A DNA stretch of 9,482 nucleotides from Candidatus Kerfeldbacteria bacterium (GCA_003512175.1 DOSP01000094.1:1-9482), one strand, 5' to 3'; positions 1-6,074 are shown, counted from the first letter of the stretch. Notes: a model not told the origin generated them from the sequence alone. Numbers and translations: made by a program.

Positions 1-537
1 CCAGTGATGAAGGTGATGATGGATACCTTTGGTGTAGAAAAAGCCATGATGACCACTGTTCATTCCTATACGGCGGATCAAAATTTAGTTGATGGTACCC
101 ACAAAGGGGATCTGCGCAGAGCCCGAGGTGCCGCTTTGAATATTATTCCCACCTCCACCGGTGCGGCCAAAGCCTTTGGTCGAACCATGCCAGCCTATCA
201 GGGTAAGTTTGATGGCTTTGCATTACGGGTACCCACGCCAGCTGGGTCATTATCCGATATGTCGATGCTGCTCAAAAAAGATGTCACTGTTGAAGAGGTG
301 AACCAGGCATTAACCCAGGCTTCACAACAGACAGAATATCTAGGTATCTTAGCGGTAACGAATGAACCTATCGTGTCGCATGACATTATTGGTCGATCTG
401 AATCATCCATTGTCGATTTATCACTCACCTTGGTGGTCGGCGGAAACCTGGTGAAGGTGGTCAGTTGGTACGATAACGAATGTGGTTACGCCAATCGCTT
501 AGTCGATATGGCAGTAGAGGCTGGAAAAAAATTGTGA
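1..537 (+). CDS. gap: Glyceraldehyde-3-phosphate dehydrogenase, type I (C-terminal part)
   Basis: This is the C-terminal 178 residues of GAPDH, the cytoplasmic glycolytic enzyme that oxidises glyceraldehyde-3-phosphate to 1,3-bisphosphoglycerate with NAD(P). The reading frame is open from base 1, so the gene starts upstream. The Rossmann domain and the catalytic cysteine motif should lie just before the window. Visible family marks are the catalytic-domain His in TVHSYTADQ (about residue 21 of the fragment), DLRRARGAALNIIPTSTGAAKA, the substrate-loop LRVPTP motif, and the C-terminal SWYDNECGYANRLVDM. A full enzyme is about 330-340 residues, so roughly half is missing. The stop codon TGA (535-537) overlaps the GTG start of the next gene, which suggests translational coupling. 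Identification is secure; NAD versus NADP preference cannot be judged because the N-terminal domain is absent. Confidence 0.97.
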   Translation, partial: PVMKVMMDTFGVEKAMMTTVHSYTADQNLVDGTHKGDLRRARGAALNIIPTSTGAAKAFGRTMPAYQGKFDGFALRVPTPAGSLSDMSMLLKKDVTVEEVNQALTQASQQTEYLGILAVTNEPIVSHDIIGRSESSIVDLSLTLVVGGNLVKVVSWYDNECGYANRLVDMAVEAGKKL

Positions 538-1355
538 GTCGATTACTTATTTTGCAGCTGGCCACCTCGTTCATCGTCGGTGGGGCGTTTATTGCATTGT
601 TGAGTTTTTTGGCCGAGCGGGCTTCGGAAAAAACTGCTGGCATGATTATTTCACTGCCATCAACAGCGGCCATCAGTTTGTTTTTTATTGGGTGGACTAC
701 TTCACCTCAAACTATTGCTGAAATTGTCAAACTTACGCCGCTTACCGCAGCTATTACGATTGTGTTTGCGGCAGCTTATCTTTACTTGTCGAAGCTACGC
801 TTAGCGAAAATACCATCCATCATCGTCTGCACTCTAGGTAGTTTGTCTGTTTGGTTAGTGTTAACCCCACCACTGGCCATTACCAAATTTTCTCATTTGC
901 CGATCGCTCTGGTTGTGTACGGCATAGTGTTGTGTCTAGGATATTACAGTATTACTATTCGATCGCCAGTGGCTGCCCTGTCTCAACCAATAACTTATTC
1001 CACAGCGCAAAAAATTGGCAGAGCCGTATTTGCCGGCAGTATTATTGCTTTAGCAGTTTTATTATCTAAAACACTAAATCCATTTTGGGGACTCATTATT
1101 AGTTATTTTCCGGCTGCCTACATCAGTACCTTTATTATTTTGCACTGGCACCACGACAGTCAGTTTTTGTTCAAGGTCTGGAAAAACAGTCCACTAGGCA
1201 GTGTGGTTTTTTTATCCTATTCTTTGTCAGCTATGTATACGTTTCCTGCCTTCGGAATCGTCTTTGGTACCATCTCGGCCTATGCCGTTTCCATTGCTGT
1301 ATTTATGCTGCTGCAGCAACGTCATCGCCTGCTGAATATGCTTTATCCCGCGTAG
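534..1355 (+). CDS. Polytopic membrane protein with internal duplication (GlpM/DUF3147-like, tentative)
   Basis: I read this as a 273-residue integral membrane protein starting at GTG 534, which overlaps the gap stop codon (GTGA). An in-frame ATG at 480 would need a 58-nt overlap and adds a non-hydrophobic stretch (MWLRQSLSRYGSRGW), so GTG is preferred. About eight or nine hydrophobic segments are visible, roughly at residues 4-24, 35-52, 66-84, 90-107, 117-135, 162-178, 185-203, and two more to the end. The protein looks like two related halves. Near residue 12, GGAFIALLSFLAE is followed by GMIISLPS; near residue 165, AGSIIALAVLLSK is followed by GLIISYFP. The second half resembles small four-helix GlpM/DUF3147 proteins in memory, which is a weak assignment. 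No catalytic motif is seen, so transport or a structural role are both open. Its 3' end overlaps the convergent minus-strand gene. Confidence 0.8.
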   Translation: MSRLLILQLATSFIVGGAFIALLSFLAERASEKTAGMIISLPSTAAISLFFIGWTTSPQTIAEIVKLTPLTAAITIVFAAAYLYLSKLRLAKIPSIIVCTLGSLSVWLVLTPPLAITKFSHLPIALVVYGIVLCLGYYSITIRSPVAALSQPITYSTAQKIGRAVFAGSIIALAVLLSKTLNPFWGLIISYFPAAYISTFIILHWHHDSQFLFKVWKNSPLGSVVFLSYSLSAMYTFPAFGIVFGTISAYAVSIAVFMLLQQRHRLLNMLYPA

Positions 1356-2544
1356 CTACGTACTCGGCTAATTCTTCGGAAGATGATGGAAACAGCCGTT
1401 CAATATCCCAACTGTCTACTCCCGCTTCGTGCAAACTGTGTTCGGAAACAACCAGCACTTTCTTTTCTGGTCGAATAACAATAGAAATTTCATCACCACT
1501 GCCTGACGTGCGATACAGTTCAATATCACCGTCGCCATAGTTGCGGAGAGTGGAGTAATCTTTTAAGCGTTGGAGACCTTCTTTGATACGGGAGGCAGCA
1601 AAACTAGCCTCGGCACTGTCATGGAGTGAATGATCAATCGCCGGACCAGGCCCGAGCTCAGCCCGAATTTTTTCTACGATCGTAGAAAACTTAGCTGGTG
1701 TAAACCGACCAGTCAGTAAACCTTCGAACGCTTTCATCTGAGCGCGTAGTGATTTCGCGCCACGTTGCACTTGTTCGCGATAGAGTTGGGTAACCGGTAA
1801 TCTAGCTTGCTCAATTTCTGCGGCTACAGTGCGAGCGGTACCAATGTTAAACCAACCAGCAATCACGGGGTCAACCATACGTTCACCAGCAGCCACTTCC
1901 ATATTGGTTACCCGTTCTTTTCTCTCTTCTTGCTTCAGCACAGCAATTTTATCTTCAACCGTGCTTTGCGTGGCGGCCAGTTTTTCGCGGTAGGCAGCAA
2001 CATTTTCTTCACGCGCTGCTGTTTCCAGTTCCGCTTGTGTGTTCATGGCATCACCTTCTGCGAACCAGCGCGCTTCCAAATCTTCCTGTTCTTTGAGCAC
2101 TTGGGTAGCCTTACGTTGAGCCTCATCTTCCGTAATTCTTTTTCCTGATTCAACGGCATCGGCCATAATGGTATCGGCCAACTGCTCGTGGTGCTCCACG
2201 GGTCGATCAGACACGGCCAGTAATTCATTGGCATGGTTCAATTCTAAATAACGCTTGGCACCCGTGATTTGTGTAGGATCACGCTGCACTTTTTCGTGCC
2301 ATGACTTCAACTGATTCATTTTTTGATCAAGCAACGTTTCGGCGGTACGGTTACCTTTAATTTTTTCTTCAAAGAAACGAGCAAGGCGACCAAACCGGCC
2401 ACGTTCTTGTGTCAGTGTTTGCAGCTGTCGTTTGACCATGCTTTGCACATGATCAATTTGATCAAGCATGTGTTCTCGGCCTTCCTCTGGATTTGAGTTG
2501 GCCGCTGTCTCTGGTTGTGGCAGACGTGATTCGAGTTTATTCAT
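1303..2544 (-). CDS. Hypothetical soluble coiled-coil-rich protein
   Basis: This 413-residue protein is not recognised. It has no signal peptide or membrane segment and is rich in Glu, Ala, Gln, Lys and Arg. Long helical, probably coiled-coil stretches cover about residues 25-110 and 140-215. A mixed region follows (about 225-300), then a C-terminal portion (about 335-390) with beta-like segments such as DIELYRTSGSGDEISIVIRP and KKVLVVSEHS, which may be a small globular domain. The tail is Ala-rich. The start at 2544 sits exactly where transcription should begin from a TTGACA-N17-TAGTTT promoter, so the mRNA would be leaderless. An alternative internal ATG at 2469 follows a purine-rich GAGGAAGG. 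The last 53 bp overlap the convergent membrane-protein gene. The function is unknown; a cytoplasmic scaffold-type role is only a guess from the helix content. Confidence 0.85.
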   Translation of the reverse strand: MNKLESRLPQPETAANSNPEEGREHMLDQIDHVQSMVKRQLQTLTQERGRFGRLARFFEEKIKGNRTAETLLDQKMNQLKSWHEKVQRDPTQITGAKRYLELNHANELLAVSDRPVEHHEQLADTIMADAVESGKRITEDEAQRKATQVLKEQEDLEARWFAEGDAMNTQAELETAAREENVAAYREKLAATQSTVEDKIAVLKQEERKERVTNMEVAAGERMVDPVIAGWFNIGTARTVAAEIEQARLPVTQLYREQVQRGAKSLRAQMKAFEGLLTGRFTPAKFSTIVEKIRAELGPGPAIDHSLHDSAEASFAASRIKEGLQRLKDYSTLRNYGDGDIELYRTSGSGDEISIVIRPEKKVLVVSEHSLHEAGVDSWDIERLFPSSSEELAEYVATRDKAYSAGDDVAAAA

Positions 2545-2550
2545 GAGTAA

Positions 2551-2579
2551 AAACTACCATTTTTTTGAGCATTTGTCAA
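2551..2579 (-). promoter_or_regulatory. Promoter of the coiled-coil protein gene
   Basis: On the minus strand a perfect -35 TTGACA (2574-2579) is followed by a 17-nt spacer and a weak -10 TAGTTT (2551-2556). A TG one base upstream of the -10 (TGG-TAGTTT) makes it extended. The start site expected about 7 nt downstream falls on the A of the ATG at 2544, implying a leaderless mRNA. The -10 is poor (3 of 6), so the exact register is uncertain. Confidence 0.5.
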
Positions 2580-2584
2580 TGATG

Positions 2585-2613
2585 ATGACGTGATGAACAC
2601 AGTGTAGTACAAT
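2585..2613 (+). promoter_or_regulatory. Promoter of tRNA-Glu
   Basis: A -35-like ATGACG (2585-2590), a 17-nt spacer and a good -10 TACAAT (2608-2613) lie directly before the tRNA. Transcription would begin near 2620, about six bases before the mature 5' end at 2626. This is divergent from, and nearly abuts, the minus-strand promoter at 2551-2579. No other gene lies between it and the tRNA. Confidence 0.55.
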
Positions 2614-2625
2614 AGCCGGACATTT

Positions 2626-2700
2626 GGCCTTATCGTCTAACGGTTAGGACGGAGCGTTCTCAGCGCTCAAATCGGGGTTCGATTCCCCGTGGGGCTACCA
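2626..2700 (+). tRNA. tRNA-Glu (anticodon CTC), CCA encoded
   Basis: The full cloverleaf can be drawn by eye. The acceptor arm is 2626-2632 with 2690-2696, and the D arm is 2635-2650. The anticodon stem is GAGCG/CGCTC (2652-2656 with 2664-2668), with loop TTCTCAG. The anticodon CTC is at 2659-2661 and reads GAG (Glu). The variable loop has 4 nt, and the T arm is CGGGG-TTCGATT-CCCCG (2673-2689). A discriminator A (2697) and an encoded CCA (2698-2700) follow. The acceptor stem contains three G-U wobble pairs: G1-U72, U5-G68 and U6-G67. A G1-U72 ending is something I recall in other bacterial tRNA-Glu, so it does not argue against function. The gene ends 8 bp before the convergent secreted-protein gene, and no hairpin terminator is seen in between, only a T7 run at 2712-2718. 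Confidence 0.96.
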
Positions 2701-2708
2701 ATTAGACA

Positions 2709-3284
2709 CTATTTTTTTCGAGTTCGAATGATGATATAGAGTAGTAGTATAGTGATCACGAGAATGGCAGCAACAGCAAAGAGATGGACAGGTAGAAGCA
2801 GGATAATTCTGTTATATAGTGAGAGTTTGAATGTTTCAATGGTGGCTTCACGCGCCACGGTGTCCAGGTTTTCAATATCCTCATCAGCTTGTGCAAGCTC
2901 TCGTGTACGTCCACACAGGGCATCACTGAGCTCCCATCTGCCGTCAGTAGTTTTTTCGGCATACACTAAATACTCTTGATCCAGCTTCAGCGTCTTACCA
3001 AGACATCCCAATAGACCACAGCGAGCATCATATGTGTCAATGGTTAGGTTATCGGTAGCTGAACCTTTCCATGTTTGCGTGAGCTTGAGTGTGACAACGG
3101 CAAGATTGTCCTTTTTTTCCGTTTCACTGCCTTGATACTCCTTAGTAATGACTGTGCCCACGGCGACAAGATCTGCTGCATCAAAGGCCTCCTGTATTGT
3201 AGGTGTGTCGCAATCGAATGCTTCGGCAGTTGTAGTGATTAATAAACCCGTCAACAGGGTTATAATCAAGATAGGCTTTTTCAT
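2709..3284 (-). CDS. Secreted, membrane-anchored protein with TIMP/NTR-like ectodomain
   Basis: This 191-residue protein starts with a clear signal peptide (MKK, a hydrophobic core to about residue 17, and a likely cleavage after AEA at 22). The ectodomain runs to about 155, and a C-terminal transmembrane helix (about 160-186) is followed by a short basic tail RTRKK. The topology is therefore an outside domain with a C-terminal anchor. The ectodomain has four cysteines (25, 89, 94, 124) and the pattern Cys-x(8)-AFDAADLVAVGTV, then VTLKLTQTWKG, then EYLVYAE, then CGRTREL-x-A-x-EDI. This pattern resembles the netrin/TIMP-like (OB-fold) domain proteins found in various bacteria. The family match is from memory and moderate, and a protease-inhibitor role should not be assumed. 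An extended -10 (TGG-TATAAT) sits about 15 nt before the start, with no clear SD. The gene is monocistronic in the window. Confidence 0.88.
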   Translation of the reverse strand: MKKPILIITLLTGLLITTTAEAFDCDTPTIQEAFDAADLVAVGTVITKEYQGSETEKKDNLAVVTLKLTQTWKGSATDNLTIDTYDARCGLLGCLGKTLKLDQEYLVYAEKTTDGRWELSDALCGRTRELAQADEDIENLDTVAREATIETFKLSLYNRIILLLPVHLFAVAAILVITILLLYIIIRTRKK

Positions 3285-3299
3285 AGAGTGATGTACTAA

Positions 3300-3308
3300 A
3301 TTATACCA
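3300..3308 (-). promoter_or_regulatory. Extended -10 promoter element of the secreted-protein gene
   Basis: On the minus strand the sequence TGG-TATAAT holds a perfect -10 hexamer (3300-3305) with the TGn extension. No convincing -35 is visible 16-18 nt upstream, which is typical for extended -10 promoters. The predicted transcription start is near 3293, only about 9 nt before the ATG at 3284, and there is no Shine-Dalgarno in that gap. Confidence 0.6.
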
Positions 3309-3344
3309 TGCATTAAGTTATGATAGACGTCCGTGTTGGGTATC

Positions 3345-3373
3345 TGTACAATGGGGTTGAATTCACTTATACT
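3345..3373 (+). promoter_or_regulatory. Promoter of the RHH-transporter operon
   Basis: A -35-like TGTACA (3345-3350; 4 of 6 matches) is separated by 17 nt from TATACT (3368-3373; 5 of 6). Transcription is expected near 3380, about 3 nt before the ATG at 3383, so the first cistron would be essentially leaderless. The promoter lies inside the longer possible reading frame that begins at 3320, which is one reason to prefer the shorter start. I saw no convincing inverted repeat that would mark an operator. Confidence 0.55.
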
Positions 3374-3382
3374 AGCTTCGTT

Positions 3383-3565
3383 ATGGAAGACAAGGCGACC
3401 ATCAAAATTCCACGACCGTTATATAACAAGTTACACACCATTGTAGACCAAACTGGCTTTGATTCGGTCACTGATTTTGTCGTTTATTGCATGCGCGATA
3501 TCGTCACTTCTAAAGAAAAAGGGGATATCAAAGAGCGTTTGCGCCAGCTCGGCTACGACGTTTGA
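3383..3565 (+). CDS. Small ribbon-helix-helix (CopG/Arc-like) protein
   Basis: This is a 60-residue protein starting at ATG 3383. An upstream ATG at 3320 would give 81 residues, but the extra 21 residues do not fit the fold and would cover the likely promoter. The ribbon-helix-helix pattern is clear: a short strand ATIKIPRP (about residues 5-12), a first helix LYNKLHTIVDQTGF, the turn with SVTDF, and a second helix VVYCMRDIV. A C-terminal tail (KGDIKERLRQLGY) follows. Such proteins usually bind DNA as dimers. It lies 22 nt upstream of an ABC substrate-binding protein gene and is probably co-transcribed with it, so it may control the transporter operon. That role is inferred from position. There is no toxin-like partner gene next to it, which argues against an antitoxin role. 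Confidence 0.8.
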   Translation: MEDKATIKIPRPLYNKLHTIVDQTGFDSVTDFVVYCMRDIVTSKEKGDIKERLRQLGYDV

Positions 3566-3578
3566 CTTGTAGTGCTAT

Positions 3579-3583
3579 AGGAG
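3579..3583 (+). promoter_or_regulatory. Shine-Dalgarno of the substrate-binding protein
   Basis: AGGAG stands 4 nt before the ATG at 3588. It is a canonical Shine-Dalgarno, in contrast to the first genes of the transcription units in this window, which lack one. Confidence 0.7.
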
Positions 3584-3587
3584 TGTT

Positions 3588-4565
3588 ATGAGACTCTCCG
3601 TTATCTTGTTGTTTGGGCTGATTTTGTTCATCGGCTGCACGAACACAGCTTCTAATGAGAATCAGGTGATTCGGGTTGGATATTTTCCCAATATCACCCA
3701 TGCCCAACCATTAGTTGGTTTAGCGGATGGGACGTTTCAGAAAGCCTTAGGAGATTTTGCCATTGAGCCCTATACCTTTAATGCTGGGCCGGCCGAAATT
3801 GAAGCGTTGTTTGCTGGCCAGATTGATTTAGCCTACATTGGTCCGAGCCCTGCATTGAATGCCTATGTGCAATCGGAAGGTGAGGCGATTCGTATCATCA
3901 GTGGCGGTATGTCTGGTGGTGCAGCCTTCGTGGTACAGCCAGAGTTAGCGGCAGCGTATCGTACGCAAGGTGATAGTGTCTTCACCGGAAAAACCTTCGC
4001 GTCACCCCAACAAGGCAATACCCAAGACGTTGCCCTCCGGACGTATTTCCAAAATAAAGGCATGCTCGATCAAGTGACGATTAGCCCAATGGCCAATGCT
4101 GATCAGATTTCACTATTTGCGCAAAACAAATTAGATGGTTCCTGGGTACCAGAACCGTGGGTCAGCCGATTGGTAGCTGAAGCTGGTGCGGAAGTCTTGT
4201 GGGATGATCCAGCCGTGACTACGGTGGTGATTGTCAGTACCGATTTTTTAGAGCAACGTCCCGAGGTGGTGAAACAGTGGTTGACGGCACACGTAACCGC
4301 AACCGATTGGATGACGACACATCCCACTGAAGCTCAAACTATTGTGAATACAGAGATTGAAAAGCTGACAGGGGCTGCCGTAGATGAGACAGTGCTAGCC
4401 AACGCGTGGGTACGTTTGAACCCCAGCGTGGCGCCAGATCAAGCCGGGATTGAAACCATGCGTTCCCAGGCGGAGGCCCTTGGCTTTATTGATTCAACCG
4501 GACTTGATTTTAACCAATTGTATGACTTCACCATCCTCAACGAAATTACAGGTCAGCACTATTAG
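3588..4565 (+). CDS. ABC transporter substrate-binding lipoprotein, NitT/TauT (SsuA/NMT1-like) type
   Basis: This 325-residue protein captures the substrate outside the membrane and delivers it to the ABC permease encoded downstream. A short signal peptide ends in the lipobox-like FIGC, with the lipidated Cys at residue 17, so the protein is probably tethered to the outer face of the cytoplasmic membrane. The mature part begins IRVGYFPNITHAQPLVGLADG, followed by FNAGPAEIEALFAGQIDLAYIGPSPALNAY and, later, GSWVPEPWVSRLV. These are marks of the nitrate/sulfonate/taurine-binding (SsuA/TauA/NMT1) superfamily, and the length is typical. The substrate cannot be assigned: sulfonates, nitrate, taurine, pyrimidine precursors and phosphite-like anions are all served by this superfamily. 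The start is supported by an AGGAG four bases upstream. The 3' end overlaps the ATPase gene by 44 nt. Confidence 0.93.
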   Translation: MRLSVILLFGLILFIGCTNTASNENQVIRVGYFPNITHAQPLVGLADGTFQKALGDFAIEPYTFNAGPAEIEALFAGQIDLAYIGPSPALNAYVQSEGEAIRIISGGMSGGAAFVVQPELAAAYRTQGDSVFTGKTFASPQQGNTQDVALRTYFQNKGMLDQVTISPMANADQISLFAQNKLDGSWVPEPWVSRLVAEAGAEVLWDDPAVTTVVIVSTDFLEQRPEVVKQWLTAHVTATDWMTTHPTEAQTIVNTEIEKLTGAAVDETVLANAWVRLNPSVAPDQAGIETMRSQAEALGFIDSTGLDFNQLYDFTILNEITGQHY

Positions 4566-5235
4566 TAAGACCTTTGCGTCGAAGCAACAACGCACGGAAG
4601 TTTTACACGATATCTCATTCTCGGTTGGCCAACACGAAGTGGTGTGCGTAGTTGGGCCATCTGGCTGTGGGAAGTCGACCTTGTTCAATGTCATTTCCGG
4701 GTTAGATGAACCATCCAGCGGCAGTGTGTCTCGGGATGGTCGATTGGCGATGATGTTTCAAGATCCGGCGCTATTGCCGTGGCTGACTGTTGAAAAAAAT
4801 GTGGGCTTTGGTCTCACCAACCAGCAACCGGACAAGGTAGAACAGTATTTGAAGATTGTTGGCTTAGAACAATTTGGTCGAGCCTTTCCACATGAACTAT
4901 CTGGTGGGATGAAACAACGCGCCGCTTTGGCCCGCACCCTCATTATTGAGCCAAACATTATTTTGATGGATGAACCGTTTTCAGCGCTTGATGCCCAAAC
5001 CAGAGAACGATTACAACAATTTGTCCAAACCTTGTTGCAGGATTATCCAGTATCGATTGTATTTGTCACGCATGATATTCGCGAGGCAGTCTTGCTGGGG
5101 GACAGAGTACTCATCTTATCCCAACGCCCAGCCCAGGTTGTGCGTGAGTACACTATTGCGTTACCACGTCCCCGACGCAGTTTTGATTCTAATCTCGATA
5201 GCTACATTAAAGAGATTACGCATGAAATGGCTTAA
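4522..5235 (+). CDS. ABC transporter ATP-binding protein, NitT/TauT (SsuB/TauB-like) type
   Basis: This is the cytoplasmic ATPase that powers the importer. With the start at ATG 4522 it has 237 residues. The frame is open back to 4450, but the extra residues look unlike the family, so 4522 is chosen although no clear Shine-Dalgarno precedes it. All motifs are intact: Walker A GPSGCGKST (45-53), Q-loop FQDPALLPW (Gln 80), signature LSGGMKQR (126-133), Walker B IILMDEP (146-152) followed by FSALD, and the switch His in THD (184). The FQDPALLPW and GGMKQR sequences are typical of SsuB/TauB/NrtD-type ATPases. It overlaps the binding-protein gene by 44 nt and the permease gene by 14 nt, so the three are almost certainly co-translated. 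Confidence 0.95.
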   Translation: MTSPSSTKLQVSTISKTFASKQQRTEVLHDISFSVGQHEVVCVVGPSGCGKSTLFNVISGLDEPSSGSVSRDGRLAMMFQDPALLPWLTVEKNVGFGLTNQQPDKVEQYLKIVGLEQFGRAFPHELSGGMKQRAALARTLIIEPNIILMDEPFSALDAQTRERLQQFVQTLLQDYPVSIVFVTHDIREAVLLGDRVLILSQRPAQVVREYTIALPRPRRSFDSNLDSYIKEITHEMA

Positions 5236-5980
5236 ACCCCTAATCGGCTGGATGAGCCTGTTTGCCCTGTGGGAAGTGGTGGTGCGACTGAACATCTGGC
5301 CAAAGTATATTTTTCCTTCACCAAAACGAGTGGTCACCGTGTGGTATAGTTTGTTGTCTGATGGTGAGTTATTGCCGGCAGTATTGGTGAGTTTGCAACG
5401 GCTGGCGATTGGTTTCGCTATTGCCGTGGTGGTGGGTACCCTGGTGGGGTTGGGTTTGGCACGTAATAAGAACTTAAAACAAATTTTTGGTGGATTGATT
5501 TTAGGGTTACAAACTCTACCGAGTATTTGTTGGCTGCCATTGGCATTACTATGGTTCGGCTTAAACGAAACAGCTATTCTGTTTGTGGTGTTGATGGGCG
5601 CAGTGTTAAGCATCACTGTGGCGGTAGAAGGCGCTGTGCGCACCATTCCACCAACGTATGTACGGGTTGGTAAAATGTTTAAGCTATCGCGACTTAATCT
5701 GTATCGCCGGATTATTCTACCCGCTATGCTGCCCAATTTTGTGACGGGCTTGAAGCAAGGCTGGGCCTTTGCCTGGCGCTCGTTAATGGCCGGAGAGATG
5801 TTGTTTATCACGGCCGGTTTAGGCCAACTGCTGATGATTGGACGTGAGTTGAACAATATTGCCCAAGTGATGGCTGTGATGTTAACCATTGTCTTACTGG
5901 GTTTATTCATTGATGTGCTGATCTTCGGTACGGTGGAACGCCGGCTCCATGCCCGTTGGGGTTTTACTAAGCGAACTTGA
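5222..5980 (+). CDS. ABC transporter permease, NitT/TauT (SsuC/TauC-like) type
   Basis: This 252-residue integral membrane subunit forms the channel of the importer. The frame is open back to 4970, but the protein proper begins at ATG 5222 (MKWLKPLIGWMSLFALWEVVV), which overlaps the ATPase stop by 14 nt. A weak AAAGAGA lies upstream. A run of hydrophobic segments is visible, and the ATPase-contacting EAA-type loop is clear: EGAVRTIPPTYVRVGKMFKLSRLNLYRRIILPAMLPNFVTGLK read in sections. The family end pattern (FAWRSLMAGEM, LGQLLMIGRELNNI) is also present. The length is typical of SsuC/TauC. The stop codon TGA (5978-5980) lies inside the -35 box of the his promoter, so the transporter mRNA may read into the his leader, as no terminator is seen between them. 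Confidence 0.94.
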   Translation: MKWLKPLIGWMSLFALWEVVVRLNIWPKYIFPSPKRVVTVWYSLLSDGELLPAVLVSLQRLAIGFAIAVVVGTLVGLGLARNKNLKQIFGGLILGLQTLPSICWLPLALLWFGLNETAILFVVLMGAVLSITVAVEGAVRTIPPTYVRVGKMFKLSRLNLYRRIILPAMLPNFVTGLKQGWAFAWRSLMAGEMLFITAGLGQLLMIGRELNNIAQVMAVMLTIVLLGLFIDVLIFGTVERRLHARWGFTKRT

Positions 5981-6005
5981 CAACCATAGGTCAGTGCCAT
6001 ATACT
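5977..6005 (+). promoter_or_regulatory. Promoter of the histidine operon
   Basis: A perfect -35 TTGACA (5977-5982), an ideal 17-nt spacer and -10 TATACT (6000-6005; 5 of 6) form the strongest promoter of the window. Transcription should begin near 6012, about 6 nt before the ATG of the His-rich leader peptide. The -35 box contains the TGA stop codon of the upstream permease gene. Confidence 0.82.
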
Positions 6006-6017
6006 GGTCGCATCATT

Positions 6018-6074
6018 ATGAATTCGTTCCGCTCTAACCAAGTTCATCACCATGTCATGGGCATCGCTTCCTAG
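6018..6074 (+). CDS. hisL: Histidine operon leader peptide (HHH)
   Basis: An 18-codon reading frame encodes MNSFRSNQVHHHVMGIAS and ends in TAG. It lies between the his promoter and the hisG start. Three consecutive His codons, CAT CAC CAT (6045-6053), sit 19 codon-nucleotides before the stop, the hallmark of leader peptides that sense charged tRNA-His by ribosome stalling. The ATG is about 6 nt from the predicted transcription start, with no Shine-Dalgarno, so initiation would be nearly leaderless. A possible 7-bp hairpin (6018-6024 with 6041-6047) includes the start codon and the first His codon. The frame was found by reading the leader by eye and is too short for usual gene calling. His runs occur by chance, but the promoter, position and following terminator make this assignment strong. 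Confidence 0.85.
   Translation: MNSFRSNQVHHHVMGIAS

Noticed and set aside
2626..2700. A tRNA pseudogene, because of three G-U pairs in the acceptor stem
   Set aside because: All stems pair, the anticodon loop and T loop are normal, the CCA is encoded and there is a good promoter, so it is most likely functional.
2712..2718. A terminator for the tRNA or the minus-strand gene at the T7 run
   Set aside because: No hairpin precedes it on the plus strand beyond the tRNA arms, and the run is part of the Lys codons that end the minus-strand gene.
3320..3382. A longer N-terminus for the RHH protein
   Set aside because: It would cover the likely promoter (3345-3373) and adds residues that do not fit the RHH fold, which begins right after the ATG at 3383.
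4450..4521. A longer N-terminus for the ABC ATPase
   Set aside because: The Pro/Arg-rich stretch is the out-of-frame reading of the binding-protein gene. The ATPase fold begins after the ATG at 4522.
4970..5221. A longer N-terminus for the permease
   Set aside because: The extra 84 residues are not hydrophobic in the expected way and overlap the ATPase gene in another frame. The ATG at 5222 begins a typical permease N-terminus.
5161..6000. A long minus-strand open frame (279 codons) across the permease gene
   Set aside because: The plus-strand permease has all family features and is continuous with the ATPase gene. The minus-strand translation has no recognisable motif and looks like the reverse reading of a membrane-protein gene.
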